The notes: a model not told the origin generated them from the letters alone. A DNA stretch of 64,000 nt from CAVOEB01 sp965249645 (GCA_965249645.1 CBDFML010000012.1:124001-188000), one strand, 5' to 3'; counted from the stretch's first letter, positions 26,492-35,794 are shown. A program made the numbers and translations.

Positions 26492-26815
26492 TTAGGACCC
26501 GTCGCCGCAATCCATGCTGCCGAGGGGGACGCAGCCCCCGCCGCTGCCGCATTGTTCGCCCGCATTGCAGTAGCCGCCGTCGCTGCAATAGACGGCGCCG
26601 ATGGGAGAACACCCGCCGTCGACCGTGCACTGTTCCCCTCCCTGGCAATACCCGCCGTCGGTGCACGGAGTTCCACCTCCAGGGTAGCATTCGCCAATGA
26701 TATAGGGGTGTGGAACGAAGCCCGGTTCACAGCCGGCATCGGCGAAGCCGTCACCGGATATCAGAAACAGGCTGCCGGCCAGCGCAGTCAAAACGTCAAT
26801 CACGGCAATTCGCAT
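26492..26815 (-). CDS. Cys-rich secreted protein (stop codon inside the last repeat)
   Basis: A 107-residue exported protein: Sec signal (VIDVLTALAGSLFLISGDGFA), then Cys-rich repeats of about 20 residues (CTDGGYCQGGEQCTVDGGC, CSDGGYCNAGEQCGSGGGC) with 14 or so cysteines, predicting a disulfide-stabilised or metal-binding surface. The annotated stop TAA at 26492-26494 is followed in the same frame by 15 further codons (CPGGSYCVADGCQYY) that continue the repeat pattern to a second TAA at 26444. The native protein therefore probably ended at 26444. No function is known. The hairpin at 26113-26158 probably ends the transcript. Confidence 0.65.
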   Translation of the reverse strand: MRIAVIDVLTALAGSLFLISGDGFADAGCEPGFVPHPYIIGECYPGGGTPCTDGGYCQGGEQCTVDGGCSPIGAVYCSDGGYCNAGEQCGSGGGCVPLGSMDCGDGS

Positions 26816-27329
26816 ACGTCGCTTCCTCGGGCCACCAGGTCAACGGTGGACCATGACATCATTCCTGAACTCGTCTGAAAACTGTATTTTGGGTGGCTTC
26901 AATGTGGGCCAGATACGAGACACGAAGGGCTGATGGTCCAGGCTGGGCACAAACTTTCGGCAAATCAGGTTTACGACTTCCCAATTCCGCCAGTAACCCT
27001 CGCGAAACCGGAGATAGTCGAGAGCAGAGGCCAGCTCGCCCGGGGTTCCGGCAATAGGTGAAATCGAGCTGGCAAAAGACAGAAAATCATTTTATTTCAG
27101 CGCGCGGTCGAGCAACTGCGAACGGTGACCATTAAATTATGCAAAATTGCCTGATCGCCATGCCGCCTTGGCAAAGGTTGGACTCGTCCCTCATACTTAC
27201 CCCACGCTCACACGGCTGGACGGTCTGAACACGTCGAAGCCGGCCGGGTTAAATTGATGAGGCAAAGTTTGCAACGATGCGCAATTGGTTCTGCCGGAAA
27301 CGAAGGGCAGCTAAACTCTTGAGGTTCCA
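26816..27329. other. Intergenic region upstream of the amidase operon
   Basis: About 510 bp with lower GC and many stops in all frames. No RNA gene or clear inverted repeat is recognised. It must contain the divergent promoters for the Cys-rich protein gene and the dimethylformamidase-like operon, whose start at 27330 is preceded by TTGAGG. Confidence 0.5.
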
Positions 27330-29612
27330 ATGGCTTACGGGGACAGCGACGAAAATATGGGTGCAGTCAGGTTAACCGCCTACAGCGACCAGCTGAGTAT
27401 CAAGCCCCATGACACGCTCAAGGTTTTTGCGAGTTGCGAGGAGGCAACGGATTACAAGGCTGAAACGGTAAGACTGATTTGCGGCGACGAAAATCCCGAG
27501 GGCCCCGGCTACAACGCGGAGCCCGTTGAGTTGGGTTTGTCCAAGTCCTTTCCAGGGCGGTGCCAGGAAATTTACGCCGGTTCGTACATAATCATTGAAC
27601 CCAACCCGGCCCTCGAACAGATTGCGGACGTCACTGTTCAGGCGTTCATCTTCCCCACGATCCCTGACTGCGGCGAGCAAGGCCTTATCACCAAATGGTG
27701 CGCCAGCGAGCAGCAGGGGTTTGCCCTCTTCATCAACGAGAGCGGTCGCACGAGCTTTAGGATCGGCAACGGGAACGGTGCGACGCACGAAGTGTCGGGC
27801 GACGTACAACTGTTGCCACACGAATGGTACTTCGTCGCGGGAACCTATAATTCCAAATCGGGCGATCTCGCAGTTTTCCAGGAATCTATTCGGAATAGAG
27901 ATCTAACGAAACCTGCCGACGCGACGCAGGCGACCGACATTACCGGGCCGATTTCGTCGAATGGTATCCCATTGATGATGGCGGCATTCTGCGCGAGCAA
28001 TTCACGCGGTGAGAATGTCGGCGACAACCACTTCAATGGAAAAATAGACTCGCCGCGATTGTCTGGTGACGTCCTCTCCCGAGACGAAATGAAGACTTTG
28101 CAGTCGTCGCCGCAGACCAGCATCGTGCGAAACAAGGCGATCGGGATTTGGGATTTTTCCCAGAAAATCGATGCGGATGAAATCGTCGATGCTTCGGAAT
28201 ATCGACTCCACGGGCACACCGTCAATCTTCCGACGAGAGCGGTAACGGGGCAGAACTGGAGCGGTGAGGAATTTTGCTGGCGTCACGATCCAGAAACCTA
28301 TGGCGCGATTCACTTTCACGAAGATGACTTGTACGACGCCGATTGGGAGTGCGATTTCGAATTGACGATCCCCGAGGCCACCGAGAGCGGACTTTATTGC
28401 GTTCGATTGTCCGTCGATAACAGCGAAGAATTTGTCCCGTTCGTTGTCCGACCGGCCACCGGGAATGAAGCCGATATAGCGTTCATCCTGCCGTCAGCGA
28501 CTCACATGTCCTACGCGAACGAGCGTATGGCCACGGACGCATGGGATTCCGAACTGCTCCGCTACCATGCGATAGAGCTTCATCCCTACCAGTTGTTCCT
28601 GAACGAGCATCAGGAATATGGTCTGAGTTTTTACGACCTGCATATGGACGGCAGCCCGGTGCACTACTGCAGCCGGTTGCGCCCGGTGCTGAATATGCGC
28701 CCGAAGGTTCAGAGCACGCTCGGTGGTCGGGGTTCGTCGCTCTGGGGATTTAACGCCGACACCCATATCGTCGACTGGCTCGAAACATCCGGGTTTCGCT
28801 ACGACGTGTTGACCGACGAAGATGTCCACAACGAAGGTCTCGACTTGCTCCGTCGATACCGTGTCGTGATCACCGGCACACATCCGGAATATGTCAGCAG
28901 CGAAATCTGGCACTCGATCTACGATTATTCCTCTACCGGCGGTCGCATTATCAATCTGGGCGGCAATACGTTCTATGTGCGAATCGCCTACAATCAGACC
29001 ATGCCCGGCGTCATCGAGTGTCGATGGGAGCTCGGCGGCGCGAAGGCCTGGAATGGCCAGCAGTACACCAGCTTTACCGGTGAACGGTGCGGCATGTGGA
29101 GGACGCTGGGCAACTACGCCCCGCAGGTGCTGACGGGCGCGGGGTGGTGCTCGCAGGGGTTTGATATTTCAAGCCATTACCGGCGAACGCCGGATAGCCA
29201 CGATCCGCGGGTTCGGTTCATCTTCGAAGGCATAGGTGCCGACGAGATTATCGGTGACTTCGGTTTGATCGGCGGGGGCGCGGCCGGCCTCGAGCTTGAC
29301 GTCTGCGATCCCGACCTTGGAACCCCGCACCATGCCCTTCGCGTGGCATCCTCGGAGAACCACACCGACACGTATCAGGTTTGCTCCGAAGAATTGGCGT
29401 TCAATTATCCGGGGACCGGGGGTCAGGAGAACTTGCTCGTACGGGCGGACATGGTGTTCTTCGAGACGCCGAAAGGGGGAGCCGTGTTTTCGACCGGCTC
29501 CATCGCATGGGCCGGCAGCCTTTCGCACAACGGCCACGACAACAACGTGTCTCGATTGACCGCGAATGTGTTGAAACGGTTTCTTGAGCCAGAACCGTTC
29601 TCTTACGATTGA
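27330..29612 (+). CDS. N,N-dimethylformamidase-like amidohydrolase, large subunit
   Basis: A 760-residue protein matching the large (beta) subunit of N,N-dimethylformamidase in length and layout. It has an N-terminal immunoglobulin-like part (YSDQLSIKPHDTLKVFASC), a concanavalin/LamG-like jelly roll (about 100-245, LLPHEWYFVAGTYNS), and a large C-terminal catalytic domain (YCVRLSVDNSEEFVPFVVRP, GFNADTHIVDWLETSGFRYD, THPEYVSSEIWHSIYDY, GGRIINLGGNTFYVRI). The characterised enzyme uses a mononuclear iron held by Tyr/Tyr/Glu; corresponding Tyr and Glu residues occur but were not aligned. It would hydrolyse a substituted amide. It is probably followed by its small subunit and an ABC transporter that may import the substrate. 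Confidence 0.85.
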   Translation: MAYGDSDENMGAVRLTAYSDQLSIKPHDTLKVFASCEEATDYKAETVRLICGDENPEGPGYNAEPVELGLSKSFPGRCQEIYAGSYIIIEPNPALEQIADVTVQAFIFPTIPDCGEQGLITKWCASEQQGFALFINESGRTSFRIGNGNGATHEVSGDVQLLPHEWYFVAGTYNSKSGDLAVFQESIRNRDLTKPADATQATDITGPISSNGIPLMMAAFCASNSRGENVGDNHFNGKIDSPRLSGDVLSRDEMKTLQSSPQTSIVRNKAIGIWDFSQKIDADEIVDASEYRLHGHTVNLPTRAVTGQNWSGEEFCWRHDPETYGAIHFHEDDLYDADWECDFELTIPEATESGLYCVRLSVDNSEEFVPFVVRPATGNEADIAFILPSATHMSYANERMATDAWDSELLRYHAIELHPYQLFLNEHQEYGLSFYDLHMDGSPVHYCSRLRPVLNMRPKVQSTLGGRGSSLWGFNADTHIVDWLETSGFRYDVLTDEDVHNEGLDLLRRYRVVITGTHPEYVSSEIWHSIYDYSSTGGRIINLGGNTFYVRIAYNQTMPGVIECRWELGGAKAWNGQQYTSFTGERCGMWRTLGNYAPQVLTGAGWCSQGFDISSHYRRTPDSHDPRVRFIFEGIGADEIIGDFGLIGGGAAGLELDVCDPDLGTPHHALRVASSENHTDTYQVCSEELAFNYPGTGGQENLLVRADMVFFETPKGGAVFSTGSIAWAGSLSHNGHDNNVSRLTANVLKRFLEPEPFSYD

Positions 29613-29742
29613 TCTCGTCTCTGATCCGGGAGGATCACGACGCGTTATCAGAGGAGTTTATAACGTTGGTCTGGCGAGACGGGTTCTGACGATGCACAGG
29701 CGTATAGACTGAATCGATGGCAAGACAGATGGGGTCATAGCG

Positions 29743-30081
29743 ATGACAGCTGAAATTCCGAAAAACACGTCACCGGTTTCGGTGCATCGGGTGACCAGGG
29801 AGGATCTCGATCTCGTTGCCGAGTTTGATGAGACCCCTATCGGCCGCCAGAGTCCTGCGCTGCGGCGCCTTCTAAACCGGTTTCGAGCCGAAACCCCCGA
29901 AGACCGATTCGTGCTGGTCTGTGTTCGCCCTCATCAGGAATGGGTGCTCGGTCAGATGAACGGCTCGAAAAGCCCGGTCACGCTGTTTCCCGACGTCCGG
30001 TTCTCGAAATTCGAGGACGGCGAGCGCAAAATTTTCCGTCGCCGGTGGCAACGATATGCCGAAATCGAGATTGATGAGTGA
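29743..30081 (+). CDS. Probable small subunit of the dimethylformamidase-like enzyme
   Basis: A 112-residue soluble protein (RLLNRFRAETPEDRFVLVCV, HQEWVLGQM, FEDGERKIFRRRWQRYAEIE). The basic C-terminal helix with an F-RRR core resembles the end of the about 130-residue DMFase alpha subunit, and the gene lies 130 bp downstream of the large subunit gene. Direct sequence similarity is weak by eye, so the assignment rests on size, position and the C-terminal pattern. Confidence 0.55.
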   Translation: MTAEIPKNTSPVSVHRVTREDLDLVAEFDETPIGRQSPALRRLLNRFRAETPEDRFVLVCVRPHQEWVLGQMNGSKSPVTLFPDVRFSKFEDGERKIFRRRWQRYAEIEIDE

Positions 30082-30225
30082 GGCGATAGGACCCGCGGCT
30101 TTGAAGCGGGAACGGCCGGGACAAAGCAGCCCGTGGATTCGCCGGATTTGGAAATTTATGGTAACGTAATTTTCTGAAATTCAATCCAGCCACCAAGCAA
30201 GGCATATCAGGGAGGAGATGAGACA

Positions 30226-31356
30226 ATGAAAAAATTGGATCGAAACACCCCGCCATCGCCAAAGGGCGGGAAACACACACAGTTGGGCCGGCGCCAGTTC
30301 CTGAAAGGAAGCGCCGCGACCGTCGTGGCCGGTGCATCAGCCGGGCTGCTGGCGCCGCGTCGAAGCGCCGCCGCCGACGAGTTGACCGTTCTTACTTGGT
30401 GCTCGCACGCCGATCCGCGACTGATCGGATCTTTCGAGGAGGCCCACGGGGTTCGCGTCAACGTCAAAACCTACGAAGGGACCGGCAGCGCCCTCTCGGT
30501 AAAGGATCAATCCGCGCCGGGGGAATGGGACATTTTCGTCTGCGATGCGCAGGACACTCCGCGGGTCGCTCGCGAGGGCTACATCATGGAGCTTTCGCGC
30601 GATATCGTCGACTGGGACACCGTATGGCCGGAACTTAAGGAGATGCCCTACACCTGGATCGACGGCAAGTTTTACGCGGTTCCCGATAAATTCGGTTATT
30701 ACGGCGTCGCCTACAACAAGGATAAGGTCGATCCGGCCGATATGCGCACGGCCGAGGTGCTTTGGAATCCCAAATACAAAGGCCGCACCGGCGCCTTCGA
30801 TTATTACTTTCCGGTGATTCAGCTGGTCGGGATTGCTCTCGGTCTGGCGCCGACCGACATTAACATGGACAACCTCGTGTCCGACATCCGGCCGAAGTTG
30901 CTCGCGTTCAAGGATCAGACGACGCTGGTTGGCGATATCCCGACGATTCAGACGGCTCTCGTCACCAACACGGTCGACATTATCGTCGGCACGGCGGAGT
31001 TCGGCGTGTCCCACCTCATGATGGAGCATCCGCAGCTCGACTGGATTATTTTCGACGAAGGCGGCCTGCTTTGGAACGAGAGCCTCACCATCTTCGCCGA
31101 TTCGGAGAGGAAGGACCTCGCGCACGAGTTCATCAAGCACTGTATGAGCCTGCAAGGGTCCCAGTATCTCGCCACGGCCGAATGCTATTGGTCAGCCGTC
31201 TCCAACAAGGATGTCGTGCTTACCGACGAGGAGAAGAAGATCCTGCGTTGGGACCAGCAGGTTGACTTTCTGTCCCGATCCTATCCTTCTTCCATCGGGG
31301 CGCCCGAACTCGATTCGGCGATGCTCGACCTGTGGAACGAGTTCCTGTCAGCGTAA
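30226..31356 (+). CDS. Polyamine-type ABC transporter substrate-binding protein (PotD family)
   Basis: A 376-residue periplasmic binding protein with a twin-arginine export signal (GRRQFLKGSAATVVAGASAG, residues about 20-45). Motifs of the spermidine/putrescine family follow: LTVLTWCSHADPRLIGSFEE, WDIFVCDAQDTPRV, FYAVPDKFGYYGVAYNKDKV and WNPKYKGRTGAFDYYF. A strong ribosome site (GGAGGAG) precedes the ATG. It is the first gene of a binding protein-permease-permease operon downstream of the amidase genes. The real ligand may be an amide or polyamine-like compound. Confidence 0.9.
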   Translation: MKKLDRNTPPSPKGGKHTQLGRRQFLKGSAATVVAGASAGLLAPRRSAAADELTVLTWCSHADPRLIGSFEEAHGVRVNVKTYEGTGSALSVKDQSAPGEWDIFVCDAQDTPRVAREGYIMELSRDIVDWDTVWPELKEMPYTWIDGKFYAVPDKFGYYGVAYNKDKVDPADMRTAEVLWNPKYKGRTGAFDYYFPVIQLVGIALGLAPTDINMDNLVSDIRPKLLAFKDQTTLVGDIPTIQTALVTNTVDIIVGTAEFGVSHLMMEHPQLDWIIFDEGGLLWNESLTIFADSERKDLAHEFIKHCMSLQGSQYLATAECYWSAVSNKDVVLTDEEKKILRWDQQVDFLSRSYPSSIGAPELDSAMLDLWNEFLSA

Positions 31357-32240
31357 AACCAACCTTACGGGCCACGGCGCCCGAACGCGTGGCACTGAAG
31401 CCGGGTATCGACCTCACGAAGTGGGCGGTCTACCCGGCGCTCGGTGCCACGTTGGTCTTTTTCGTTCTGCCGCTCACCATAATGGTACTCGCATCCTTCT
31501 GGGAGCGCGTCGGCGGCAAGCTCGTGGCAACCTGGACTCTCGACAATTACATCTTCTTCTTCAGCCGCTCCTACATGGTGGAGGGACTGATTAACTCGAT
31601 CGAGATCACGCTCATTACGACCGTAATCAGCGTCCTCATCGCCTACCCGCTGGCGTACATTCTCGCCTATAAGGTGCCCGTCCGTTGGCAGCGCTTCATG
31701 CTCGTCGTGACCGTGCTTCCCTTCTGGACGCCTTATGTGGTCCGACATTTCAGTCTGCTCCTGATTCTCTCGCAGGACGGGGTTCTCAATTGGGCTCTCT
31801 TGAGCGTGGGAATCATCAGCGAGCCCCTGGCCCTGAGCTTCAACCGGTTTGCTGTGGTCTTGGGCTTCGTCCATTTCTTCACGATGCTCTTGACGCTCAC
31901 GATCTATGGCAATCTGGTGCAAATCAAGCAGTCCTACCGTCAGGCAGCGGCAGACCTGGGTGCGTCGGGTTGGCAGGTGTTCCTGCATATCACGCTGCCC
32001 TTAAGCATGCCCGGTGTCGCTGTCGGTGCTTTTGTCACTTTCGTAATCACCATTGGTGACTACATCACACCAAAGATTTTAGGCGGTTCTCAGGAGTTGT
32101 TATTGCCGCAAGCGATCGTCCTTCAAATCGAACGCGCAGCGGATTTGCCGATGGCTTCGACGATGAGCCTTCTTCTCATGGTCGTGGTCACGGTCACCTA
32201 TTTCGTCTTTGCGAAGCATCTCAAAATGGAGCGGCTGTAG
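31332..32240 (+). CDS. ABC transporter permease (PotB type)
   Basis: A 302-residue inner-membrane permease with six hydrophobic helices, the first at VYPALGATLVFFVLPLTIMV. The ATPase-contact EAA loop is QAAADLGASGWQVFLHITLP (about 205-225). The frame overlaps the binding-protein gene end by 25 bp; the later in-frame ATGs are inside the first helix, so the 31332 start or a nearby alternative is used. It forms the channel with the next permease. Confidence 0.88.
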   Translation: MERVPVSVKPTLRATAPERVALKPGIDLTKWAVYPALGATLVFFVLPLTIMVLASFWERVGGKLVATWTLDNYIFFFSRSYMVEGLINSIEITLITTVISVLIAYPLAYILAYKVPVRWQRFMLVVTVLPFWTPYVVRHFSLLLILSQDGVLNWALLSVGIISEPLALSFNRFAVVLGFVHFFTMLLTLTIYGNLVQIKQSYRQAAADLGASGWQVFLHITLPLSMPGVAVGAFVTFVITIGDYITPKILGGSQELLLPQAIVLQIERAADLPMASTMSLLLMVVVTVTYFVFAKHLKMERL

Positions 32241-32243
32241 GCG

Positions 32244-33044
32244 ATGTCGTGGCTGCGCAACTTTCCGGCAAGCTTCTACCTCGGGGTGGCGTTGTTTTTC
32301 ATCTATTTGCCGTCTGTCATGCTCGTGCTGTTTTCCTTTCAGGAGGGAAGCTTGCCGGCGCCGCCGTTCGAAGGCCCCAGTCTCGACTGGTACGAGCGAA
32401 TGATCGGCAACCGACGCTTGGTCGAGGCCCTCGGCAACTCGGTGCTGGTCGCGTCGCTCTCCGCGTTGACCTGCACCGTGCTCGGCTTTCTCGCCGCCTA
32501 CAGCTTGGCGCGCCGACGCCGGCGCTTCCAGAACTCCATGCGCTACCTGATCATGGCGCCGCTCATGGTCTCCTATCTCATCATCGGTATGGGGATTTTA
32601 GTCAGCTCGGGTTATGTCGGCATGGGCAGATCGTTGTTCCTGGTCGGGGTCGGCCACGTGATCATCAACCTGCCACTCTGCTTCGCCATCATCCTTTCGC
32701 AATTCGGCGAGCACCAGGTGAATATCGAACGGGCCGCCCGTGACCTCGGCGCCAGTGATTCCAAGGTGCTCGTGTTCGTGACTGTGCCCATGATGTGGCC
32801 CGCACTCTTTTCCGCCTTCTGTATCTCGGCGACGCTTTCATGGGACGAATTTATTATCGCTTTCCTGCTGAGCCGGTTCGACGTGACGCTGCCGGTGATG
32901 ATCTACGAGATGTTGCGCGGAGGCATGAACCCAGAAATCAACGCCGCCGGTTCGGTTCTGTTTATGATCTCGATCGTTGTGGTCGTCCTTGCATCGCTCT
33001 TCGGGTTGCGCCGCAGGAAGACCGGCCTGGAATCCGCACGGTAG
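32244..33044 (+). CDS. ABC transporter permease (PotC type)
   Basis: A 266-residue permease with six membrane helices and the EAA loop RAARDLGASDSKVLVFVTVP (about 170). It starts 3 bp after the previous permease stop. The operon ends here: the next feature is a tRNA on the opposite strand. No PotA-type ATPase gene is adjacent, so an ATPase must be encoded elsewhere or shared. Confidence 0.9.
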   Translation: MSWLRNFPASFYLGVALFFIYLPSVMLVLFSFQEGSLPAPPFEGPSLDWYERMIGNRRLVEALGNSVLVASLSALTCTVLGFLAAYSLARRRRRFQNSMRYLIMAPLMVSYLIIGMGILVSSGYVGMGRSLFLVGVGHVIINLPLCFAIILSQFGEHQVNIERAARDLGASDSKVLVFVTVPMMWPALFSAFCISATLSWDEFIIAFLLSRFDVTLPVMIYEMLRGGMNPEINAAGSVLFMISIVVVVLASLFGLRRRKTGLESAR

Positions 33045-33075
33045 CGGCGCCAAGCCCCGGGCTATCACAAACGGC

Positions 33076-33152
33076 TGGTGGGCCCGGCAGGACTCGAACC
33101 TGCAACACGACCGTTATGAGCGGTCAGTTCTAACCAGTTGAACTACGGGCCC
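33076..33152 (-). tRNA. tRNA with CAU anticodon (probably tRNA-Ile2)
   Basis: A 77-nt cloverleaf: acceptor GGGCCCG/CGGGCCC with an encoded CCA, D arm AGTTCAACTGGTTAGAACT, anticodon stem GACCG/CGGTC around loop CTCATAA, and T arm GCAGG/CCTGC around TTCGAGT. The CAU anticodon can be elongator Met or lysidine-modified Ile2. The GGGCCC acceptor end resembles alphaproteobacterial Ile2, and the paired first base excludes initiator tRNA. Confidence 0.93.
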
Positions 33153-33220
33153 ACCGTGACGGGCGCAAGATTACATGACCCCCCGCCGTCTCAAAAGGCT
33201 CTTGGCGCGCGTGCGCCCCC

Positions 33221-33556
33221 TCAACACAGCCGGGCGCCGTCGGGCACCGCGTGGTCGGGCGCGATCAGCACCACCGCGCCCCCCGCGTCGGCGAAGCCCA
33301 GCACGAGACACTGGCTCATGACCGGGCCGATCTGCTTCTCCGGGAAATTCACGACCGCGCAGACCTGGCGCCCGACCAGCGCTCCGGGCTCGTAATGCCG
33401 GGTGATCTGGGCCGAGCTCCTGAGCTCGCCGATCCCGGTGCCGAAGTCGATCCACAGCTTCACGACGGGCGTCCGGGCCTCGGGAAATGGCTCGGCCCGG
33501 CTCACCGTGCCGGCCCGGATGTCGACCCGGGCGAAGTCGTCGTAGGCAATTGTCAT
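33221..33556 (-). CDS. csaA: CsaA-type tRNA-binding domain chaperone
   Basis: A 111-residue single-domain OB-fold protein of the CsaA/EMAP-II-like tRNA-binding family. Its features are DFARVDIRAGTVSRAEPFPEA, GQITRHY-like SSAQITRHYEPG, and the conserved VVNFPEKQIGPVMSQCLVLG. CsaA has export-chaperone-like activity in Bacillus and homodimerises; the role in this organism is unknown. The length equals the family norm. It is transcribed alone, converging on the tRNA. Confidence 0.9.
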   Translation of the reverse strand: MTIAYDDFARVDIRAGTVSRAEPFPEARTPVVKLWIDFGTGIGELRSSAQITRHYEPGALVGRQVCAVVNFPEKQIGPVMSQCLVLGFADAGGAVVLIAPDHAVPDGARLC

Positions 33557-33700
33557 GGCGTCTCCTCAAGACGGACGCGAGGGATCGTTTATTGTATATC
33601 CCGCGCGTTTCGGTGAGGATGACACAACAGCTCTGAACCAACATCGCGATTTCGTCCATCGGTCAATCGAACGGTCGATCAATCAAACAGGGGGTCACTC

Positions 33701-34486
33701 ATGGGTCAACTTTCTGATAAACGGGCCTTCGTAACAGGCGCCAACAGCGGCATCGGCCAGGCCATCGCTATCGAAATGGCGAAGGAAGGCGCGAACGTCG
33801 CGGTTCACGGCCGATCCCTCGAAAAGCTGTCAGATACCGTCCAGGCGATTGAAGCGGCGGGCTCCAGGGCGGTTCCCCTGGTCGCGGATTTCGAAGACGA
33901 ATCGACCATCAAGCCGATGTGCGCCGATGCACTGCGTGAACTGGGCGGGATCGATATCGTGGTCAACAACGCCGGCATGGATCTCGGCGGATTCAACGTC
34001 GTCGATATCGACAACGCCGGCTGGGATACGCTTTACCAGGTCAATATGAAGACCTATTTCCTGGTCAGCAAATACACCGCGCCGGCGATGATCGAACAGA
34101 AGACCGGCGGGCGCTTCATCAATGTCGGCTCGATCGGCGGCAAGCTCGCCCAGGCGGGACTGGCGCATTACAACTCCGCGAAAATGGCCGTCACCGGCTT
34201 TAGTCGCTCCTTTGCCGCGGAAGTGGGCGAGCACGGCATTACGGTCAACACGATCTGTCCCGGTTTTACCGAAACCAAGCTGAACTCGATCATTTTCAAC
34301 GATATGGCCAAAGAGTCCGGCCGCCCCTACGACGAAATTCACGACGAGGAAATGCTGGGCAACATGCTCAAGATGCTGATCCTGCCCGACGATATCGCCC
34401 ATCTCGCAGTGTTTCTCGCGTCCGACAAGGCGCGGGCGATCACCGCGCAGGATATCAACGTCTGCGCTGGGCTATGCCTGTGGTAG
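33701..34486 (+). CDS. Short-chain dehydrogenase/reductase
   Basis: A 261-residue classical SDR: nucleotide-binding TGANSGIG (11-18), NNAG (about 89), catalytic Ser in VGSIGG (about 142) and YNSAK (Tyr about 155). VAVHGRS after the second strand suggests NADP(H) preference. The C-terminal segment is longer than in FabG (IHDEEMLGNMLKMLILPDDIA). It lies beside the creatinase-like gene, converging with it, within the catabolic cluster. The substrate is unknown. Confidence 0.9.
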   Translation: MGQLSDKRAFVTGANSGIGQAIAIEMAKEGANVAVHGRSLEKLSDTVQAIEAAGSRAVPLVADFEDESTIKPMCADALRELGGIDIVVNNAGMDLGGFNVVDIDNAGWDTLYQVNMKTYFLVSKYTAPAMIEQKTGGRFINVGSIGGKLAQAGLAHYNSAKMAVTGFSRSFAAEVGEHGITVNTICPGFTETKLNSIIFNDMAKESGRPYDEIHDEEMLGNMLKMLILPDDIAHLAVFLASDKARAITAQDINVCAGLCLW

Positions 34487-34505
34487 GGCGAATGCGCCGC
34501 ACCAG

Positions 34506-35726
34506 CTAACCATAGGTTTCGTAGGGCAAATGCCCGGTCAGGTTATGGGTGATTCCCTGGCCGTCGATCAGCATCATGTTTTCCGCCCGGCAACCGCACA
34601 GGCCCGCAACCTCCAGGTTGGTCAGGTAGACGTCCGTCGCCATGACAATGTTTTTCGGAAAACGGCCGCTCGATTTCATCGTGGCCACGCCTTCCCCGAC
34701 ACACTCGACGATCCCCACGCCGTGGGCGTTGCTTTGCTGGTTGAACTGCCCGTAGCCGTGTTTCACGAAGACGTCGTGAGCCGCCCGGTCCATATCCGCC
34801 ATGGGGGCGTCGTAGACGATATTGTCGCACGCGGCTTGCGCCGCCTCACTGCACATGTCGAGAAGGAAACGCTGCTCCTTCGTCGGCGTGCCGCCCGCAA
34901 CGGTGGTGCGGCATAAATGCCCCGCATACCCCTTGTACCGGCACCCGATCGCGAGGGAGACGATATCGCCGTCCTCGATAATCTTGTTATAGGACTTGCC
35001 GACGACGCTGAGCGCGCGTTCCCCGGAATGGATCATCGGTTGGAACGCGAGCGAATGGGCGCCGAGCTCGCGCATCTTGAAGGCTGCGTGGGCTCCCCAG
35101 GTGCACTCCATCATGCCCGGCCCGCCGTTGTTCAGGAGCGCTTTCATGCCCTCGACCGCGATCGCCGTGGACGTGCGCATGAGGTTCTGTTCGCTCTCCG
35201 ATTTGTTCATCCGCAGGTCGTAGAGAATATCCGTCGCTTCCACGAATTCCGCGCTTGCCGGCACAGCCGAGGCGATATCGTCATGGCATTTCTTTGACAG
35301 AAGCTCCCGATAGGTCAGAGCCCCGACCGTTTTCGGGCCCGCCTTGCCGAACATGTCGTCGATGCAGCCTTTGATGGTGGTGACGCCGGGCACGCGGTCG
35401 TAATCCAGGTCGGGTGCTGCCAGTTCCCACACCATGCGGGGCTCGCCGCAGCGCGTATCGAGTTGCGCCGCGCCCCCGGCCTCCGGGCCGGTGAGCAAAA
35501 ACATATCATCTTGGCTTAGGAGGACGATGCTGCCGACTTCGATATTGATGTCGAAGCCGCTCAAATAGAGGACATCGCCTGGAAACGTTTCCGTGCCGTA
35601 GGAAAAGGCGAGATCAAGCTTACGCTCTTTCATGACCTTGCGGGTTCGAGCCACCCGCAGCTCATACTCGCTCGCCGGGATTTCAAAGTCGTAATCGATA
35701 TCGAGACTGGAATATTCCCACACCAT
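34506..35726 (-). CDS. Creatinase-like M24-fold hydrolase lacking canonical metal ligands
   Basis: A 406-residue pita-bread-fold protein with a creatinase N domain and M24 C domain, close to creatinase length. In metallo-members the two metal Asp residues occur in a GDIVxxDxG...GYxxDxxRT pattern. Here the corresponding stretch reads GDIVSLAIGCRYKGYAGHLC, so both Asp positions are replaced (Gly and His). The catalytic-type His (NAHGVGIVE) and the two C-terminal Glu positions (LEVAG, RAENM) remain. Creatinase similarly works without metal. This suggests C-N hydrolysis of a guanidino or amide substrate rather than peptidase action. It is divergent from the cytochrome c gene. Confidence 0.8.
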   Translation of the reverse strand: MVWEYSSLDIDYDFEIPASEYELRVARTRKVMKERKLDLAFSYGTETFPGDVLYLSGFDINIEVGSIVLLSQDDMFLLTGPEAGGAAQLDTRCGEPRMVWELAAPDLDYDRVPGVTTIKGCIDDMFGKAGPKTVGALTYRELLSKKCHDDIASAVPASAEFVEATDILYDLRMNKSESEQNLMRTSTAIAVEGMKALLNNGGPGMMECTWGAHAAFKMRELGAHSLAFQPMIHSGERALSVVGKSYNKIIEDGDIVSLAIGCRYKGYAGHLCRTTVAGGTPTKEQRFLLDMCSEAAQAACDNIVYDAPMADMDRAAHDVFVKHGYGQFNQQSNAHGVGIVECVGEGVATMKSSGRFPKNIVMATDVYLTNLEVAGLCGCRAENMMLIDGQGITHNLTGHLPYETYG

Positions 35727-35794
35727 GGCTACAGTTCCCCGGGTCCGAAATTTAAGGCCCTGACGAAGTGTAATTGGCAGTTATCGGATTTCCT

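Noticed and set aside
33171..33659. 162-codon minus frame overlapping csaA
   Set aside because: The CsaA frame at 33221-33556 has family motifs; the longer frame has none.
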